NCBI GenBank assembly: GCA_900554375.1
Contig: USHK01000006.1
Location: forward strand, 1 to 14,677
Source: an uncultured Sutterella sp.
GTDB taxonomy: Bacteria > Pseudomonadota > Gammaproteobacteria > Burkholderiales > Burkholderiaceae_F
Direction of reading: 5' to 3'
Length of the DNA stretch: 14,677 nucleotides
Shown piece by piece: positions 13,933 through 14,677 of the stretch (the stretch's first letter is position 1; every line of letters starts with the position of its first letter). The translations under genes and the position numbers were made by a program. The notes below the pieces were generated by a model. That model had not been told where the DNA came from and made no database searches. It worked only from the letters and a program-made list of their open reading frames with translations.

Positions 13933-14640
13933 TTACATGTCGGCTTCTTTAAGTGGTTTCCTTAACTCCGCCCGAATATTGTCCATTGCAGAATAAAAGT
14001 CCTTCATCATCACTAATCCGAGAAGTTTACCTTTATCAGTCACGATAAAGCGGTCATGATCCTCCGGATTCTCTTTGATCGCACCGACAAGCTTCAGCGC
14101 AAGAACTTCTTTAAACAATGCTCGATCTAGATCCACTCCGTGAACTTCCTTGAAGTATTTACGGCTGATGCGCCCCGCAAAGAGCTGGAGCAGAAGGCGG
14201 TATTGAAGAATACTGCGCTTGCCGAACACCTTTCTTCTCTCAACTCCGTTATTGCCCGAGCCAATTCGCTCGTTATAGCGACGAAGAGAGAATGTGTTGA
14301 CGTAGAGTGAATCACCGAGGAAGCTGAAGGCTCCTGAGCCGACACCCAAATATTCATCGTTGTCGATTACGTACTCGTCAAAGCCTTCGTTATTAGACTT
14401 TCCAAAAGCCCACGCCGACAGCTGGGTATAGTCTTCCGTTAACATATCGAGAATCATTCGGTACTGACCGGCCATCACATCATGCGGGGCGGCAATGGAA
14501 TCCTTGACGCTGCGCCTGGTCTGACTCGTCACCATCAGCGGATAAGTTGTGATCTGGCGGGGAGAAAGCTTAAGGAGCGTTTCGAGATCCCGGTGGAGAA
14601 TCTCGTCGGTCTGTCCTCTGAATCCGAAGATCATATCTAC
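13933..14640 (-). CDS. HemN/HemW-family radical SAM protein, C-terminal part (5' end missing)
   Basis: Only the last 235 codons are present; the frame runs out of the genomic DNA at 14640. VDMIFGFRGQT at the start corresponds to the D-L-x-x-G-L-P-G-Q-T segment of the coproporphyrinogen III oxidase-like radical SAM family. EYLGVGSGAFSFL matches the family's G-V-G-x-G-A-x-S motif. The C-terminal ~90 residues (RSILQYRLLLQLFAGRISRKYFKEVHG to the end) look like the HemN_C winged-helix domain. The radical SAM cysteine motif lies outside the contig. Members include HemN (anaerobic heme synthesis), HemW (heme chaperone) and ChuW/HutW (anaerobic heme breakdown); I cannot choose between them here. A heme role would fit the neighbouring cytochrome b, but the terminator shows separate transcription. 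The five residues MYKRQ that an automatic call would add at the start are adapter sequence. Confidence 0.8.
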   Translation of the reverse strand, partial: VDMIFGFRGQTDEILHRDLETLLKLSPRQITTYPLMVTSQTRRSVKDSIAAPHDVMAGQYRMILDMLTEDYTQLSAWAFGKSNNEGFDEYVIDNDEYLGVGSGAFSFLGDSLYVNTFSLRRYNERIGSGNNGVERRKVFGKRSILQYRLLLQLFAGRISRKYFKEVHGVDLDRALFKEVLALKLVGAIKENPEDHDRFIVTDKGKLLGLVMMKDFYSAMDNIRAELRKPLKEADM

Positions 14641-14677
14641 CTGTCTCTTATACACATCTGACGCTGCCGACGACTCC
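14641..14677 (-). other. Nextera Read 1 adapter and start of i5 index (non-genomic)
   Basis: Positions 14641-14659 are the Tn5 mosaic end in reverse complement (CTGTCTCTTATACACATCT). The Read 1 stem continues to 14673, and the last four bases (CTCC) sit where the reversed i5 index starts; from memory they agree with Nextera S505. Genome ends at 14640. Confidence 0.98.

Noticed and set aside
1..14677. CRISPR array, insertion sequence, tRNA or rRNA gene
   Set aside because: I saw no regularly spaced repeats, no transposase, no terminal inverted repeats other than the library mosaic ends, and no tRNA- or rRNA-like segment.

Overview
The window is one assembled contig from a Gram-negative bacterium, most likely an anaerobic betaproteobacterium (Burkholderiales; a Sutterellaceae-type gut lineage is my best guess). 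The main reason is the block lptC-lptA-lptB-rpoN-ptsN-hprK-rapZ: LPS export, sigma-54, PTS-Ntr and an HPr kinase next to RapZ is a betaproteobacterial arrangement. An [FeFe]-hydrogenase points to anaerobic life. The family-level placement is inference. Both contig ends are not genomic: positions 1-48 and 14641-14677 are Illumina Nextera adapter and index sequence, so the real DNA runs from 49 to 14640 and both outermost genes are cut.

Left half, + strand (49-5761): the 3' part of lptC; a structured 322-base gap holding a terminator-like hairpin; then a tightly packed block, lptA, lptB (overlapping by 4 bases), rpoN, ptsN, hprK and rapZ. It joins lipopolysaccharide transport to nitrogen/carbon phosphorelay control. 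The hibernation factor gene hpf, often found between rpoN and ptsN, is absent.

Middle (5758-9991): mutY on the - strand meets rapZ tail to tail, the two stop codons sharing a single CTAG. Upstream of mutY is a RutG-like NCS2 pyrimidine permease, also on the - strand, followed by its own likely terminator. It is divergent from prfC (release factor 3, + strand), which ends at a strong terminator.

Right half, - strand (9990-14640): a probable periplasmic, quinone-linked [FeFe]-hydrogenase locus. Reading in the direction of transcription it is hydA (catalytic subunit with two ferredoxin clusters and the H-cluster), hydB (small subunit with a Tat signal), a di-heme cytochrome b of the FdnI/HyaC type, a terminator, and then hydF (maturation GTPase). 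Gene content resembles the hydAB-fdhC-maturase cluster of Shewanella, but hydE and hydG are not here. HydA has altered residues beside two H-cluster cysteines (TPC for MPC, MNCPGGC for MACPGGC) and extra internal sequence. Upstream of hydA is the end of a HemN/HemW-family radical SAM gene, closed by a strong terminator.

Most of the window is ordinary core genome. The hydrogenase locus is the most interesting part: in this kind of organism it implies H2 oxidation outside the inner membrane feeding the quinone pool.
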